Positions 20,045 through 29,847 of a stretch of 64,000 nucleotides of DNA are shown in pieces. The translations under genes and the position numbers were made by a program. The stretch spans positions 496,001-560,000 of the forward strand of contig JAPYXD010000250.1 of the NCBI GenBank assembly GCA_030998225.1, read 5' to 3'. Origin of the DNA: Diplolepis rosae (lineage: Eukaryota; Arthropoda; Insecta; Hymenoptera; Diplolepididae). How positions within the stretch are numbered: the first letter of the stretch is position 1; each line of letters starts with the position of its first letter. The notes under the pieces were generated by a model that was not told the origin of the DNA, ran no database searches, and worked only from the letters and a program-made list of their open reading frames with translations.

Positions 20045-20463
20045 AGCCAATGGTATTATTCAACGTATTACCCATATGAAGCTATGACTTTTTCCCATCT
20101 TTCTGGCAATTTGTGAATTCCATCCCAAAAGAACTGCGCCGGCTTGGCGGCCTAGAATCAATTGAGCCAATTTTTGATACCCTGTTCTGATGTGAACCGT
20201 ATTTCAGTGAGGGCGTTCTGCATCGACCGGAACAAATAGTATTCTGAAGGGGCAAGGTCTGGGCTATAAGGCGGGTACGGTAAAACTTCCCATCCACTGT
20301 TTTCCAAATAGTTCTTAACCGGAATATCAACATGGGGCCGAGCGTTGTCATGATGGCAAATTATTGCCTCGTGTCTGGTCGCATATTCCGGGCGTTTTTC
20401 GGCTATTGCTCCCTTCAAACGGATTAATTGTGTTCGAAGTGCTCTCCATTGGCTTGAAGACAC
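20045..20463 (-). pseudogene. mariner transposase C-terminal half
   Basis: Minus-strand frame with LKGAIAEKRPEYATRHEAI, the second catalytic Asp in CHHDNARPH, VLPYPPYSPDLAPSEYYLF with the third Asp, and LTEIRFTSEQGIKNWLN. After a frameshift near 20155 it ends AKPAQFFWDGIHKLPERWEKVI. This is the D34D core typical of mariners. The N-terminal half, including the first Asp, is absent. A closely similar fragment is at 37516-37840. Confidence 0.88.
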
Positions 20464-21022
20464 AAACGTAGACGTCTTTCAAAACTGTTAATGTCTGCAC
20501 AGTCGCATATTTTCATAAATTTAAACAAAAAATTTCCTTTGTTTAAAGTAATAAAATGTGATTTCTTAAAATAAAATAAAAATTAATATTTGTTCTAGAG
20601 GTGTTTTTACTTCGAATTGAAGAAATAAAGTTAATAAAACGATTTCTTGAATTTGAATAAAACTTTTTCTGGGTGAACTAATTGATAATGTAATTATTCC
20701 CAACCAGTTGCATGGTGACAACTTTGCTCCAGTTATCCGGTTAAACTTGTTCCCAATATTTTTATAGAAATAAAAGCATTTTACGAGTGAAAAATTTCAC
20801 AGTTCTATACATTGCAATTTTTTGCATTGTAAAAGTAACGATTAATTGTATGCAACAAGAAGTAAAAATAATTTGCTTGTCAAACATAGTTATATACATA
20901 CTAATTACAAACGTAGGAATCTTTTAGATAGTTAAGTTTCGTTTTTCACTTGTTACAGTTTACCATTAAAAAAAATGTATTGAATTGCAAAGAATTGTGT
21001 TTTCTTATGTAAGAATTTGATG
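20464..21022. other. A+T-rich spacer, nothing recognised
   Basis: No gene or repeat module is identified. Confidence 0.5.
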
Positions 21023-21945
21023 ATTTTTTTTTTTTTAAGAGGAAAAATGGGGAAATCTTTTAAACACACTGTACAGAACTCTCCTAGGACGGGTTTAGGC
21101 ATACCTGGATCCGCAGTAGCGACATGATTCATCGTCTCTTTTCTTGAAGCGCTTAAGGTACGCATTAAAGCAACCATGGCCGAAAAGCGCTTGCGCTAGG
21201 TAAAAGCCGACTTGACCGTGCTTTCTATCCAGCCAGGTGGCGAGCTCCGGGATTGAACGGTGTGTCCATCTCCCGGATTGGTCACCATGCCATCTCGTCT
21301 GCCATTTCAATGCTGATCAGCGGACAGAATCCCTTACGCTTACCAGTTCCTCTTCTTGCTTTAGTGGCGATGTCCACCACTGCCTGAATGGCGTCAACTG
21401 TGTGCCTGCCTTTCTGAAAGCCGAACTGGTTTTCCAAAAGACCGTTCTCGTCAACCATGTGACCCTGTAGTCTTTGTAGAATCATTTCCTCCAGCACTTC
21501 CCCATTGTATCCAATAGACAAATAGGTCTATAGGATGAGGTATCTCCTAGAGGTTTGTTGCTCTTCCTCAGCAGGACCAAACTCTGCTTCTTCCAGTCTA
21601 CGAAGAACCCCCCCCCCCCCCCAAAGAAAGGAGTTAAAGGCTTCCAGGAGGATCTCCGGGTAGTCTTTGAGGATATCCTTTGGCACTCCGTCGACCCCCG
21701 GCGCTGTATTTGCCTTGAGCCTTCCACCCGCTCTCGTTAGTTCTTCGAGAGTGAAGAGTTCTTCGCGCCGGACCACGCAGGAACTTCGTTTCTGTCTTTG
21801 GAACGGCTCTACGTGTGGAAACAATCTCCGCACAATATACTTGACACGTTCGGAATCATCCAGGCCCGGGGTCTTTCTTCTAGTCACCAATCTTTTAGTG
21901 ACTATTTTGAAGGCGAGACCCCATGGGCCATTCTCGACTTCACCG
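21023..21945 (-). pseudogene. R1-clade LINE ORF2, internally deleted copy
   Basis: Oriented minus with its 3' end at an A-tail (plus-strand T-run 21023-21036) and the family tail TAGGAGAGTTCTGTACA. From the right it reads the region between endonuclease and RT (EVENGPWGLAFKIVTKRL, REELFTLEELTRAGGRLKANTAPGVDGVPKDILK), then RT up to KRKGFCPLISIE, and then jumps to the C-terminal region (WHGDQSGRWTHRSIPELATWLDRKHG, FKKRDDESCRYC). The RT catalytic centre is therefore deleted. A C-run at 21609-21624 sits where the intact copy has a short Gly/Arg stretch. Its 5' end abuts the Rep-like ORF, so this insertion truncated or adjoins that gene. Confidence 0.85.
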
Positions 21946-23076
21946 AAATAATAGTTCACCAAAGAATACTTTATATTGCTCATCGATAGTAGGATTAGCA
22001 GTAACCATTCCACCAGGCAATGAAATGCCTGCGAACATATTTATATCATCTTTCTTATCCGTAAGATGCAAATTATGAAAAGACTGTTCATTTGAAACAT
22101 AACCTTTAACGGAGTAAGCATAAGGTTGACCCTCCAAAAGACGCTTTAAAAAATGTGGTAAATTATAATTGAATTCAAATTCTTCAAATAATATAATTCG
22201 ATGAAACTCTTCGCGAAAACCTTGCATAAAAAACTTTCCAATTCCAGGATAAAACACAAAGGGCAAATTCTTAAAGCCAATCACACGCTCTACATATGAC
22301 GTTTTGCATACACCCGTTTTCCCATGAAGATATAAAGAAGGACCTTTATAGTAATATGTAAAAATACATTGATTCCACCAATTCTCAACTAATAAAGACC
22401 AACCAGCAAAACTTTCTAAAACAAATTCGAACTTATCAAAAATTACATTAGACAACTTCACTTCAGAATGCATGTGGCGTAAAAAATTATAACAGAATCG
22501 TTGTTTGGCAACAAATGGATCATCAAAACAAAAACTGGGAGTACGAGCAGCCCACTTATATGACCGATAAAAAAAATATAATGAACTTTTTTTAATATTA
22601 GTTATCAAATTTATATACTCCTTTGAAACATACATTAAACAAGATTTCTTGCACTTACAAGGCTGGACGTCTATATGAATACCCAAATCAACAGCATTCA
22701 AACGAATACATAACCATGCACGTAAATCGTCGACAAAAACAGCATCTTCGAATTCCAAATAGGCATGAAGATGTTCACTTACTTTTTCCGAAACTCGACT
22801 TGACTCAACGCTGGCGCAATAGACGCAACGATTATCGAAAAACAAAAGAAAATCTTCTCGCATGCCGGTATACAATGCGGGCAAGCCGATTGTAATGAAA
22901 AATTGTCGTTCAGGTCGGACACGATCGGTGGTGACGAGCTGCGCTTTCCTCCTACGACCGACAGGAAAGTGAGTCCGCGCAACACTGGGCGGTTTAGGCA
23001 AACAACGCTTCTTAATACAAGAGGCTTGCCCCCCCCCCCATGAAAATAAAAAAGGCACAAAGGGTAATAGCAACAT
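21946..23076 (-). CDS. Rep-like protein: HUH endonuclease plus SF3 helicase (endogenous CRESS-virus-like)
   Basis: An uninterrupted frame of about 375 codons. It carries the layout of replication initiators of circular single-stranded DNA viruses: a motif-I-like FFITIG at residues 59-64, motif II HLHAYLEF at 102-109 (the HUH metal site), motif III YVSKE at 149-153 (the nicking Tyr with Lys), then an SF3 helicase with a Walker A-like GKTGVCKT at 252-259, Walker B-like IILFEEF at 294-300 and motif C-like MVTANP at 357-362. In Walker A the Gly before the Lys is Cys, so ATPase activity is doubtful. The first ~30 residues lie over a C-run and may not be native; the true start is probably an ATG further in. 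The 3' end is cut by an R1-type LINE at about 21945. Parvovirus NS1 also pairs HUH and SF3 domains, but size and the Y-x-x-K-E motif favour CRESS. Integration into the host genome is inferred from the flanking transposons. Confidence 0.72.
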
Positions 23077-23382
23077 TGTTCTGTCTACACAGAAACCGCT
23101 GATGATGTCTTCAAGAAGTGGGGTTCGGGGGGCTTGCCACCCGATTTATGGAGAAAGCTAGATATTTTAGATTATTAAAAATTTTTTACAGTTGAATCAT
23201 CAAAGTCGCCTGATTTATTCACTCATCTGGAGGAAATAGCCAATACCGGATACGACGATACTTAGATATACGTCAACATGTCAGGTTTTCAAGGTCGTTA
23301 AAGTTCATCGAAGAGAAAGTCACAAGACTCTCTGTCCTTCGCCGACACCCTGACAGCGTCGCCCGATCTGGCGGCCGGAGAG
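23077..23382. other. spacer with a scrap of R1-type ORF1
   Basis: 23333-23382 matches part of the R1-clade ORF1 at about 63195-63245 in the same orientation (TCCTTCGCCGACA, GCGTCGCCCGA). The remainder holds nothing recognised. Confidence 0.6.
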
Positions 23383-23690
23383 CGCATTCATCGAACCTTA
23401 TGCAGCAATTTTTGGCGAAACACAAGATTGTACAACATCGCCAGCCTCCGTACAATCCCGACATAGCTCCCTGCAACTTTTGGATGTTCCTAAAATTGAA
23501 AATGACGCTCAAAGGAAAGCGCTTCGACGACATCGAGACGATTCAGAGTAATGCGACTCGCGAGCAGAAGGACATTCCAAAATCTGCGTTCGAGGACTGC
23601 TTTAAGATGTGGAAGCTGCGCTGGGAGCGTGTCGTTCAATCAAATGGGGACTACTTCAAAGGATGCCACGGTCCGGATGACGTAACAACG
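23383..23690 (+). pseudogene. Tc1/mariner-type transposase C-terminus
   Basis: Reads MQQFLAKHKIVQHRQPPYNPDIAPCNFWMF with the third catalytic Asp, then LKGKRFDDIETIQSNATRE, IPKSAFEDCFKMWKLRWERV and GDYFKG. This fits the C-terminus of the mariner-like group whose N-terminus carries a DUF4817-type helix-turn-helix. The frame is open over about 100 codons, but everything upstream of the third Asp is missing, so it cannot be active. Confidence 0.85.
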
Positions 23691-23754
23691 CGGAGATATG
23701 AACGCAGGTCAGATACTTTTCGGACACACCTCGTATATCAATTGGATACATATA

Positions 23755-24338
23755 AAGGGTTTCCCAATAAGGGTGATATGTTTTGAAATTGAAAAAAAAC
23801 ACTGAATATTCATTCGGAATTGATCGAAATCTTTTTTATTATATTGGATATTCTATGCCATTTATGATTTAAACAATATATCGGCCAAATGTCCCCCGAG
23901 ACTTGGCACGGACAATTCACGGTTTTCCTCGATACTGGCCTGTACGGCGGCTATATTCTGTGTAGAATATATAGTATATATAGTGTATATATATACTATA
24001 TAGTGTAGTATATAGATATCGTACACATACGATTTTTAGGCTTAGTATCCAATAGAGTAAATTCACACTCCAACTTATCGATTATTCGACGAATTGAGAG
24101 CGCGGATGGAGCAGAATGACGACCATATTTTGCACGATATGCTCTTTGAACACCGACAAAACTTCTCGAATTTTGATAAAATAATTGGACAATTTCCAAA
24201 CGTTGTGGAAGCGTGAAACTACTCATGATTAAATGGCAAACCTTACTGATGACAACTGACAGCAGACGTCAAAAATTTCAGTTCAAATGAACCCGATAGG
24301 GACATTCAAAATCATATCACCCCTATTGGGAAACCCTT
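23755..24338 (-). mobile_element. internally deleted mariner-like element with TIRs
   Basis: Inverted termini AAGGGTTTCCCAATAAGGG at 23755 and its reverse complement ending at 24338, each next to a TA dinucleotide, as for Tc1/mariner insertions. Between them only the N-terminal coding part survives (23870-24226, minus), interrupted by a TATATAG-rich simple repeat at 23962-24010. Total length 584 bp. Confidence 0.8.
23870..24226 (-). pseudogene. transposase N-terminal helix-turn-helix (DUF4817-like)
   Basis: From ATG 24224-24226 it reads MSSFTLPQRLEIVQLFYQNS, then a YRAKYGRHSAPSALSIRRIIDKLE segment, the first DNA-binding helix bundle of this transposase group. After the simple repeat it resumes with NIAAVQASIEENRELSVPSL, the second. 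The catalytic domain is missing. Confidence 0.8.
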
Positions 24339-24369
24339 TATATATATATATACATATATATAGTAAGAA

Positions 24370-25204
24370 AAGTTGAAATTGAGCACAGCACAGGATTAAG
24401 ATGACTGGAAAGCAAAAGCAAAAGAGACAACTCGTCGAATCTCAAAACGACGAGGAGTTTATTTTTTTACAATCATAAATAGGTTTATCGTGAGACAAGA
24501 GTTGCGAAGGACAGGTAATTTAAAAGTACTGCTTTCCTTCCGGTTGAAAACTATCTATTTCTTTCTTCCTTTCTCATCTTAAAACTATCAGGTTAAAATG
24601 AAGAAAAAGGGTGTGTGCGCGAGTGAATCGCGTAAAGACAAGAGTGGTTCCTTTTTTTACCACGGCAACATCAAATAAAGTTTGGCCCGGATTACTTAGA
24701 ACTTCATGAAGCCAAAACGTGTTCTCTGCCTTGCTTATGGTTCCAGAACATCCGGTACGATAAGAATCTAGAGTTAAAACCATTGGATGCGTTAGGGTGC
24801 AAAATTTGAATATTGTTCCCATTCATTTTTCTACCCAATAAATTCTCCAACAAAAATGTTCACACCAGGTTGTTTGTTTTATTTGCTTTAGAAATAAATG
24901 ATGTGTTTACTCATGTTATTTTTTGCCTGCTTTACTTGAATTTGTTTACAAAACACCTTTTCCCTTTTTGAAAATCAGAAATGATAAGCGTAGGTGCGTG
25001 TGGAATACACTCTCAGTCCGAGAGTAGAAGACCAACGACCCCACATAATAATAAACGAATTTAGATAATATTTCTATTAACTAAATTCGTCAGATTAGAC
25101 GACATCCGTGTACTCATTATACTAATAATTAAAATATATTAAAGGTAATTCTTTTTACCTTTTTTTTGCATTTTATTTAATTTAATAATAGCCGTACGTT
25201 ACAA
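24370..25204 (+). repeat. long LTR-like repeat, copy 2 (right portion)
   Basis: Shares with copies 3 and 5 the ACTGGAAAGCAAAAGC start, GTCGAATCTCAAAACGACGAGG, TTTGGCCCGGAT, CATCCGGTA, the block CAGTCCGAGAGTAGAAGACC and ACCCCACATAATAATAAACG, and the end GCCGTACGTTACA at 25204. Unlike the other copies it is followed by TGATGGTGGCAGCGG, which looks like a retroelement leader, so this may be a 5' LTR. Confidence 0.65.
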
Positions 25205-26227
25205 AGTGATGGTGGCAGCGGTCGTATATCGGCCTTTCGCGATATTCTCCACCGGCTACGTTTTACTAGTAACGCTGGGTTACTAGCGGATCCTTTCCTT
25301 TTCTAAATTTCAATCCATATATTTGCTTCTATTTTAAAACTACAATTTTTTTGAAATTTCTAAATTCAATCAGCTTTGACATTTTCCAGTTCTTTTTAGA
25401 TCTTATTGAATTACATACATTTTTGGCGATTGGATACTTTTCTCTAAATTGTAATATTATATTTTTATTCACTTTCTGATATAAACAATTTAATTCCGAA
25501 TTCCAAATGCAAACGACTAAGTTTACTAGTAACTTTCTGTTACCGGTAAACGCATTTTGTTTTCTAAATTTTTAGCATTAATATTTTCTTCTTGTTCTCA
25601 AGATTCGAAACTCCCTGAAATTTCAGCTTTCCTTCTTGAAACCTTGTAAAGTATAGTGCAAGCAGGACTCTTTTATATGTCAGAAATCAACATAAATTTT
25701 ATATGTTCATTCCTCTTCCAACTCAAAATTCTACCTATCCCTCTGTATATTGTTACAGATTAAGTTCACGCAGCGGAAATCTCGCTAACTGAATCAAAAT
25801 CCAACAAGATACAGTCCATTCTAAGTATCAAGCTGATGACGACAGGTAAAGTTCACGCAGCGGTAATCTTGCTAAATGATTTAACCTGTAATATTTTAAG
25901 ACAGAACGGTAATCTCGCTAACTGTATTTGTTACAGGCGGTCAAAAGTGTGCAATATTTTTTGAAAAATGTTATTATTGATGTAAAAAATCTAATTTCTA
26001 GAATATCGTGAAACTTTTTTCTTTCTCACGGTTTCTCGATATTTAATTTAATGTTTTTTATAGACATTTTATTGCCTATTTCGACTAAGAGTTACATATT
26101 TTAAAATCAGTTATTGGGTTTCACGGAGGGTGGAAATTTCGTGAGGTAAGGCTCTTTATTCAAAACGCGAAACTTAAGAAAAAGACTCACGTTTAATTGA
26201 AATTTCGGCGGAATTAGTTTTGCACGA
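25205..26227 (+). other. putative retroelement leader
   Basis: Directly follows the LTR-like end. It holds GTGGCAGCGG (a possible primer-binding site, tRNA not identified), paired CGCTGGGTTACTAG-like words near 25260, and three repeats of a CAGCGG(A/T)AATCT(C/T)GCTAA block at about 25790, 25855 and 25905. No ORF of note. Confidence 0.4.
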
Positions 26228-26777
26228 CATTTTGTCTCTTTCTCTTTCTATCTCAGCCCTTTAACGTATTCGTAAGTGGATCTGAAATTTAAAAAATTAT
26301 GAATTCTCGGCCAACCGTCCACGTTCTAATTTTTGGGGAGTTTCCCTATCTCTGAAAATAAAATCGGGTCGACTTGCGGGTTCTCTTTAAAGTCAATGCT
26401 TTTTAAACCTAACCTCGCGTGTCCTACCCCTTACGGCACATCATTTCTACAGAATAATAATAAAAAAAGGCAGAGAGAATATTATCTCTCAGGTAAAGTT
26501 CTCATTTTGTCTCTTTCTCTTTCTATCTCAGCCCTTTAACGTATTCGTAAGTGGATCTGAAATTTAAAAAATTATGAATTCTCGGCCAACCGTCCACGTT
26601 CTAATTTTTGGGGAGTTTCCCTATCTCTGAAAATAAAATCGGGTCGACTTGCGGGTTCTCTTTAAAGTCAATGCTTTTTAAACCTAACCTCGCGTGTCCT
26701 ACCCCTTACGGCACATCATTTCTACAGAATAATAATAAAAAAAGGCAGAGAGAATATTATCTCTCAGGTAAAGTTCT
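26228..26777 (+). repeat. perfect 275-bp tandem duplication
   Basis: 26228-26502 and 26503-26777 read identically, each starting CATTTTGTCTCTTTCTC and ending AGGTAAAGTTCT. No differences were found by eye, so the duplication is recent or an assembly artefact. Confidence 0.92.
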
Positions 26778-26829
26778 CTAAGATTGAGGTGCTGTGATGC
26801 TATAATGCACATCACCTATTTCTGAGCCT

Positions 26830-27060
26830 CCATCTATTTTCGCTGCTTCCGGCGTTAAGTCCTTACCTAGTAAAGGTGCGGGCACCGGACTCAGTGTGCA
26901 CAGATCTGATACCGACGCAGTCACAACTACAGAAGCACCTCCTGTCCGTGAGAAGCGAGTAGGGAAAGACGGCGGCGCGCGCTGCCCTTCTTTCTTCCTC
27001 GTCGCTCTTGCATGCGAGAACGACTCGTCCTACTTCACCTTATTCTTCTCGCTTCCTCCT
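26830..27060 (+). other. possible Gag N-terminus, unassigned
   Basis: A frame open from about 26830 reads EPPSIFAASGVKSLPSKGAG and later MHRSDTDAVTTTEAPPVREK (ATG 26896). Composition resembles coding sequence and the place after a leader suits a gag start, but nothing is recognised and the frame runs into low-complexity sequence after 27060. Confidence 0.3.
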
Positions 27061-27381
27061 AGCAATGTTATTTTTAGATTTCATGCTTTAAAAATTTTCA
27101 GTAAGAAAGATATATTCTATCAAAAAAAGATAAAAATAAAATTCAAGTTTAAAATTTACATTCTAAGTTTTATGTTAGAAATATTTTCATCTTACATTTT
27201 TGTAGCCTAAGCACAGACTTTTCATTCAAAAAATGAAATGCTCTACTAAAAGGAAAAATTTTCTAATAGAAGTGGATAAATTAAAAAGCTAAAATTTGTG
27301 TTCACTGATACCTTCATATGAACAAGTAAATATTTCCTGATATCAAAATTTACATGAAAATTTTTGTTCGAAGTATTGAAA
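27061..27381. other. A+T-rich spacer
   Basis: Nothing recognised. Confidence 0.5.
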
Positions 27382-27455
27382 CAGACAGGAGATCCTTCAA
27401 ATACCCGAGGATCGTTCTCGGGGAACATGAACTCAAGTGGAAAAAGAGCATTAAG
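27382..27455 (+). pseudogene. scrap of R1-clade RT
   Basis: Matches the segment of the 28018-29847 RT that reads PRIVLGEHEVEWKTSIKY, here in the opposite orientation. Only about 25 codons remain, ending exactly where the LTR-like repeat starts. Confidence 0.7.
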
Positions 27456-27706
27456 TACGTGTCAAGGCGGCCAAATTTTTCCAAAAATATAATATAAAAT
27501 TTTCACAGAAATTCGTACGCCACTTGAAGCGCCCGTAACCGAGCACCTTGACAAGGTCACTGATGCAGCTTATCGTTGTTCGGGTCAAGAAACTTTTAGC
27601 AAATGGTTGGTTCGGGAAGAAAATTCCTAATATATTGTGTTATTACTATTAATATTATTATTAATATGTTGTATTGAATTATATCATGCATTACATTTTT
27701 TTTTTT

Positions 27707-28017
27707 GTACAGGACTCTCCTAGGACGGGTCTAGGCATACCTGTTAAAACCAAAAAACCCCCTCTCTCGAACCAATACACCACCCGCGGAACCGCCTTTC
27801 GGCTTTAAACTTCACGGGTGGTTGGTTCCATTAAAGTCGCGTACGACTCTTCCGTCATCCGTTCGCTCGGAACTTCCACCCGCGGCCACACGCCCACTAG
27901 GATAACCGACTAGCCGCGCCACCCAGGGGGGAAACAAACAGATTCTTCCCCCGAACGACGCGGGCAGTCAAGTCTACCCGAGACGCAGGACCGCGGGTGC
28001 CGGCCCCGATGCGATTT
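27707..28017 (-). other. 3' UTR of R1-clade LINE
   Basis: Includes the self-complementary AAAGCCGAAAGGCGGTTCCGCGGG-type hairpin region and the terminal GTCCTAGGAGAGTCCTGTAC. Matching tails occur at 16501-17079 and 21040-21115. Confidence 0.8.
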
Positions 28018-29847
28018 CTACTGGCCCTCCCCGTTGTTTCGCTCTCGACGCCCATCAAGTTCTCTCGTCTTCATCACTAGTGTGACGAATGACTCGATGA
28101 GCGTCCAGAACCGTTCAGACTGGAGCATGAGGGGGACCATCGGGTCAGGAGTAAGTTCGGAACCCACCGCCTGACCGAGGACCTCCCTAGCCACACCCCA
28201 TTTTGCGCAGACGAAGAGTGCGTGCTCTGCGTTATCCACCGGGGAATCGCAGTAGCAACACGTCTCCTCGTCTCTCTTCTTAAAGCGCCTCAGGTACGCG
28301 TTAAAACAGCCATGGCCCGAGAGCGCTTGTGCCAAGTAAAAGCCGACTTCCCCGTGCTTTCTGTTCAGCCAGGTGGCGAGCTCCGGGATCAGGCGGTACG
28401 TCCATCTCCCTGTCTGCTCACCATGCCATCTCATCTGCCATTTCTCGACGAGTCTGCGCCTTCCATCCTTGCGGATGGCCTCCTTCGCGCGAGCGATTTC
28501 CTCCAGGTCGGCGCAGGTAAGCTCCTTGCGAAGCTGAAAGGTTTCCTGCCTTTCCTCCGCCAATAAATCTATTGGCGGGACGCTCGCCAGGACCAGCACA
28601 GCGCTCGTCGAGATAGTTCTATATGCCGAAACTATTCTCAGCGCGACAAGTCTCTGCGCCGAGAACAGCTTCTTCTGGATAGCATGGTTTTGCAATGCAT
28701 TGGCCCAGACCGGAGCTGCATAAAGCAGCTTCGAATGGACCACGCTGGCCACCAATCTTCTTTTCGCTTCCCTGGGTCCACCAATGTTTGACATAAGCCG
28801 GGTCAAGTTCGCTCCACACTGGATGGCTTTGGCAGCTGCGATCTTTAGGTGTTCGCCAAAGGTAAGCCTACGATCCAGCTGCACCCCCAGGTACTTAATG
28901 CTTGTTTTCCACTCGACTTCATGCTCTCCGAGAACGATCCTCGGATATTGGAAGGATCCCCTGTCCGTAACGAACAAAGCCTCGGTTTTCTCAGGGGCCA
29001 TTTTAAGGCCTCTGCCATCCAGCCAACGCTTTGCTCGCCACAGACTTTCATTGATCCTCAGCTCTAGGATTCTGACGTCGTCAGCGGCGCACACGACAAG
29101 TGCGTCATCCGCGAAGCCGACGATGCTCGTTCCAGCAGGCAGGTCCATGCGCAGGAAGTCATCATACATGATGTTCCAAACGAGTGGACCCACCCGCGAC
29201 CCTTGAGGAGCGCCACATGTCATCTCTTCTTTGAGAGACCATTTGTCGCCCTCGTATATCACCCACCTGTCGCTCAGATAGTCATCCATCATTCGCAACA
29301 GGTAGTCTGGAACCCTTTTCCGCATCATCGCCTCGATGCAGATGTCCCATCTCGCGGTATTGAACGCATTGCGTATGTCAATGCTAATCAACGCACAGAA
29401 TCCCTTACGCTTACCAGTTCCTTTTCTTGCATTTGTGGCGATGTTAACCACAGCTTGGATGGCGTCCACAGTGGATCTGCCTTTCCTGAATCCGAACTGA
29501 CTTTCCGAGAGCCCGTTCTCCCCGACCAAGAGAGCCTGAAGCCGTTGTAGAATCAACTCCTCTAGAAGCTTCCCCATCGTATCCAATAAGCATATTGGTC
29601 TATACGACGAGGCAACCCCTAGAGGTTTGTTGCCCTTCCTCAGCAGGACCAACCTCTGCTTCTTCCAATCTGCGAAGAACCTCCCATCCCGAAGACAGGA
29701 GTTAAAGGCTTCTAGGAGGATCTCCGGGTATGCCCCGATCACCTCTTTGAGGATCTCTTTCGGCACCCCGTCGATACCCGGCGCTGTATTTGCCTTAAGC
29801 CTTCCACCCGCTCTCTTTAGTTCTTCGAGAGTGAAGAGTTCTTCGCG
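28018..29847 (-). CDS. R1-clade ORF2, 5'-truncated: RT and C-terminal zinc motif
   Basis: Open from the truncation point to the stop at 28018. The first Met is at 29766; the frame is already open upstream with REELFTLEELKRAGG. Counting from that Met, RT motifs are: LISIDIRNAFNT with catalytic Asp at 130, GAPQGSRVGPLVWN at 185-198, FADD at 218-221, APEKTEAL at 257-264 and YLGVQLD at 292-298. The C-terminal part contains ELATWLNRKHGEVGFYLAQALSGHG and a CCYC...H...C zinc motif at 503-520, typical of R1-type proteins. It would copy element RNA at nicked target DNA. The endonuclease domain is lost by truncation, so the copy is dead on arrival even though the remaining frame is perfect. Confidence 0.93.
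   Translation of the reverse strand, partial: REELFTLEELKRAGGRLKANTAPGIDGVPKEILKEVIGAYPEILLEAFNSCLRDGRFFADWKKQRLVLLRKGNKPLGVASSYRPICLLDTMGKLLEELILQRLQALLVGENGLSESQFGFRKGRSTVDAIQAVVNIATNARKGTGKRKGFCALISIDIRNAFNTARWDICIEAMMRKRVPDYLLRMMDDYLSDRWVIYEGDKWSLKEEMTCGAPQGSRVGPLVWNIMYDDFLRMDLPAGTSIVGFADDALVVCAADDVRILELRINESLWRAKRWLDGRGLKMAPEKTEALFVTDRGSFQYPRIVLGEHEVEWKTSIKYLGVQLDRRLTFGEHLKIAAAKAIQCGANLTRLMSNIGGPREAKRRLVASVVHSKLLYAAPVWANALQNHAIQKKLFSAQRLVALRIVSAYRTISTSAVLVLASVPPIDLLAEERQETFQLRKELTCADLEEIARAKEAIRKDGRRRLVEKWQMRWHGEQTGRWTYRLIPELATWLNRKHGEVGFYLAQALSGHGCFNAYLRRFKKRDEETCCYCDSPVDNAEHALFVCAKWGVAREVLGQAVGSELTPDPMVPLMLQSERFWTLIESFVTLVMKTRELDGRRERNNGEGQ

Noticed and set aside
21946..23076. Parvovirus NS1 or Helitron as the source of the Rep-like ORF
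   Set aside because: Helitron Reps are much larger with a two-Tyr motif, and NS1 is longer with a different HUH spacing; the short HUH domain with Y-x-x-K-E fits CRESS Reps better. Not fully excluded without a profile search.
29203..29550. Plus-strand frames in the R1-type LINE (28222-29550)
   Set aside because: Antisense to the clear RT frame with all motifs.
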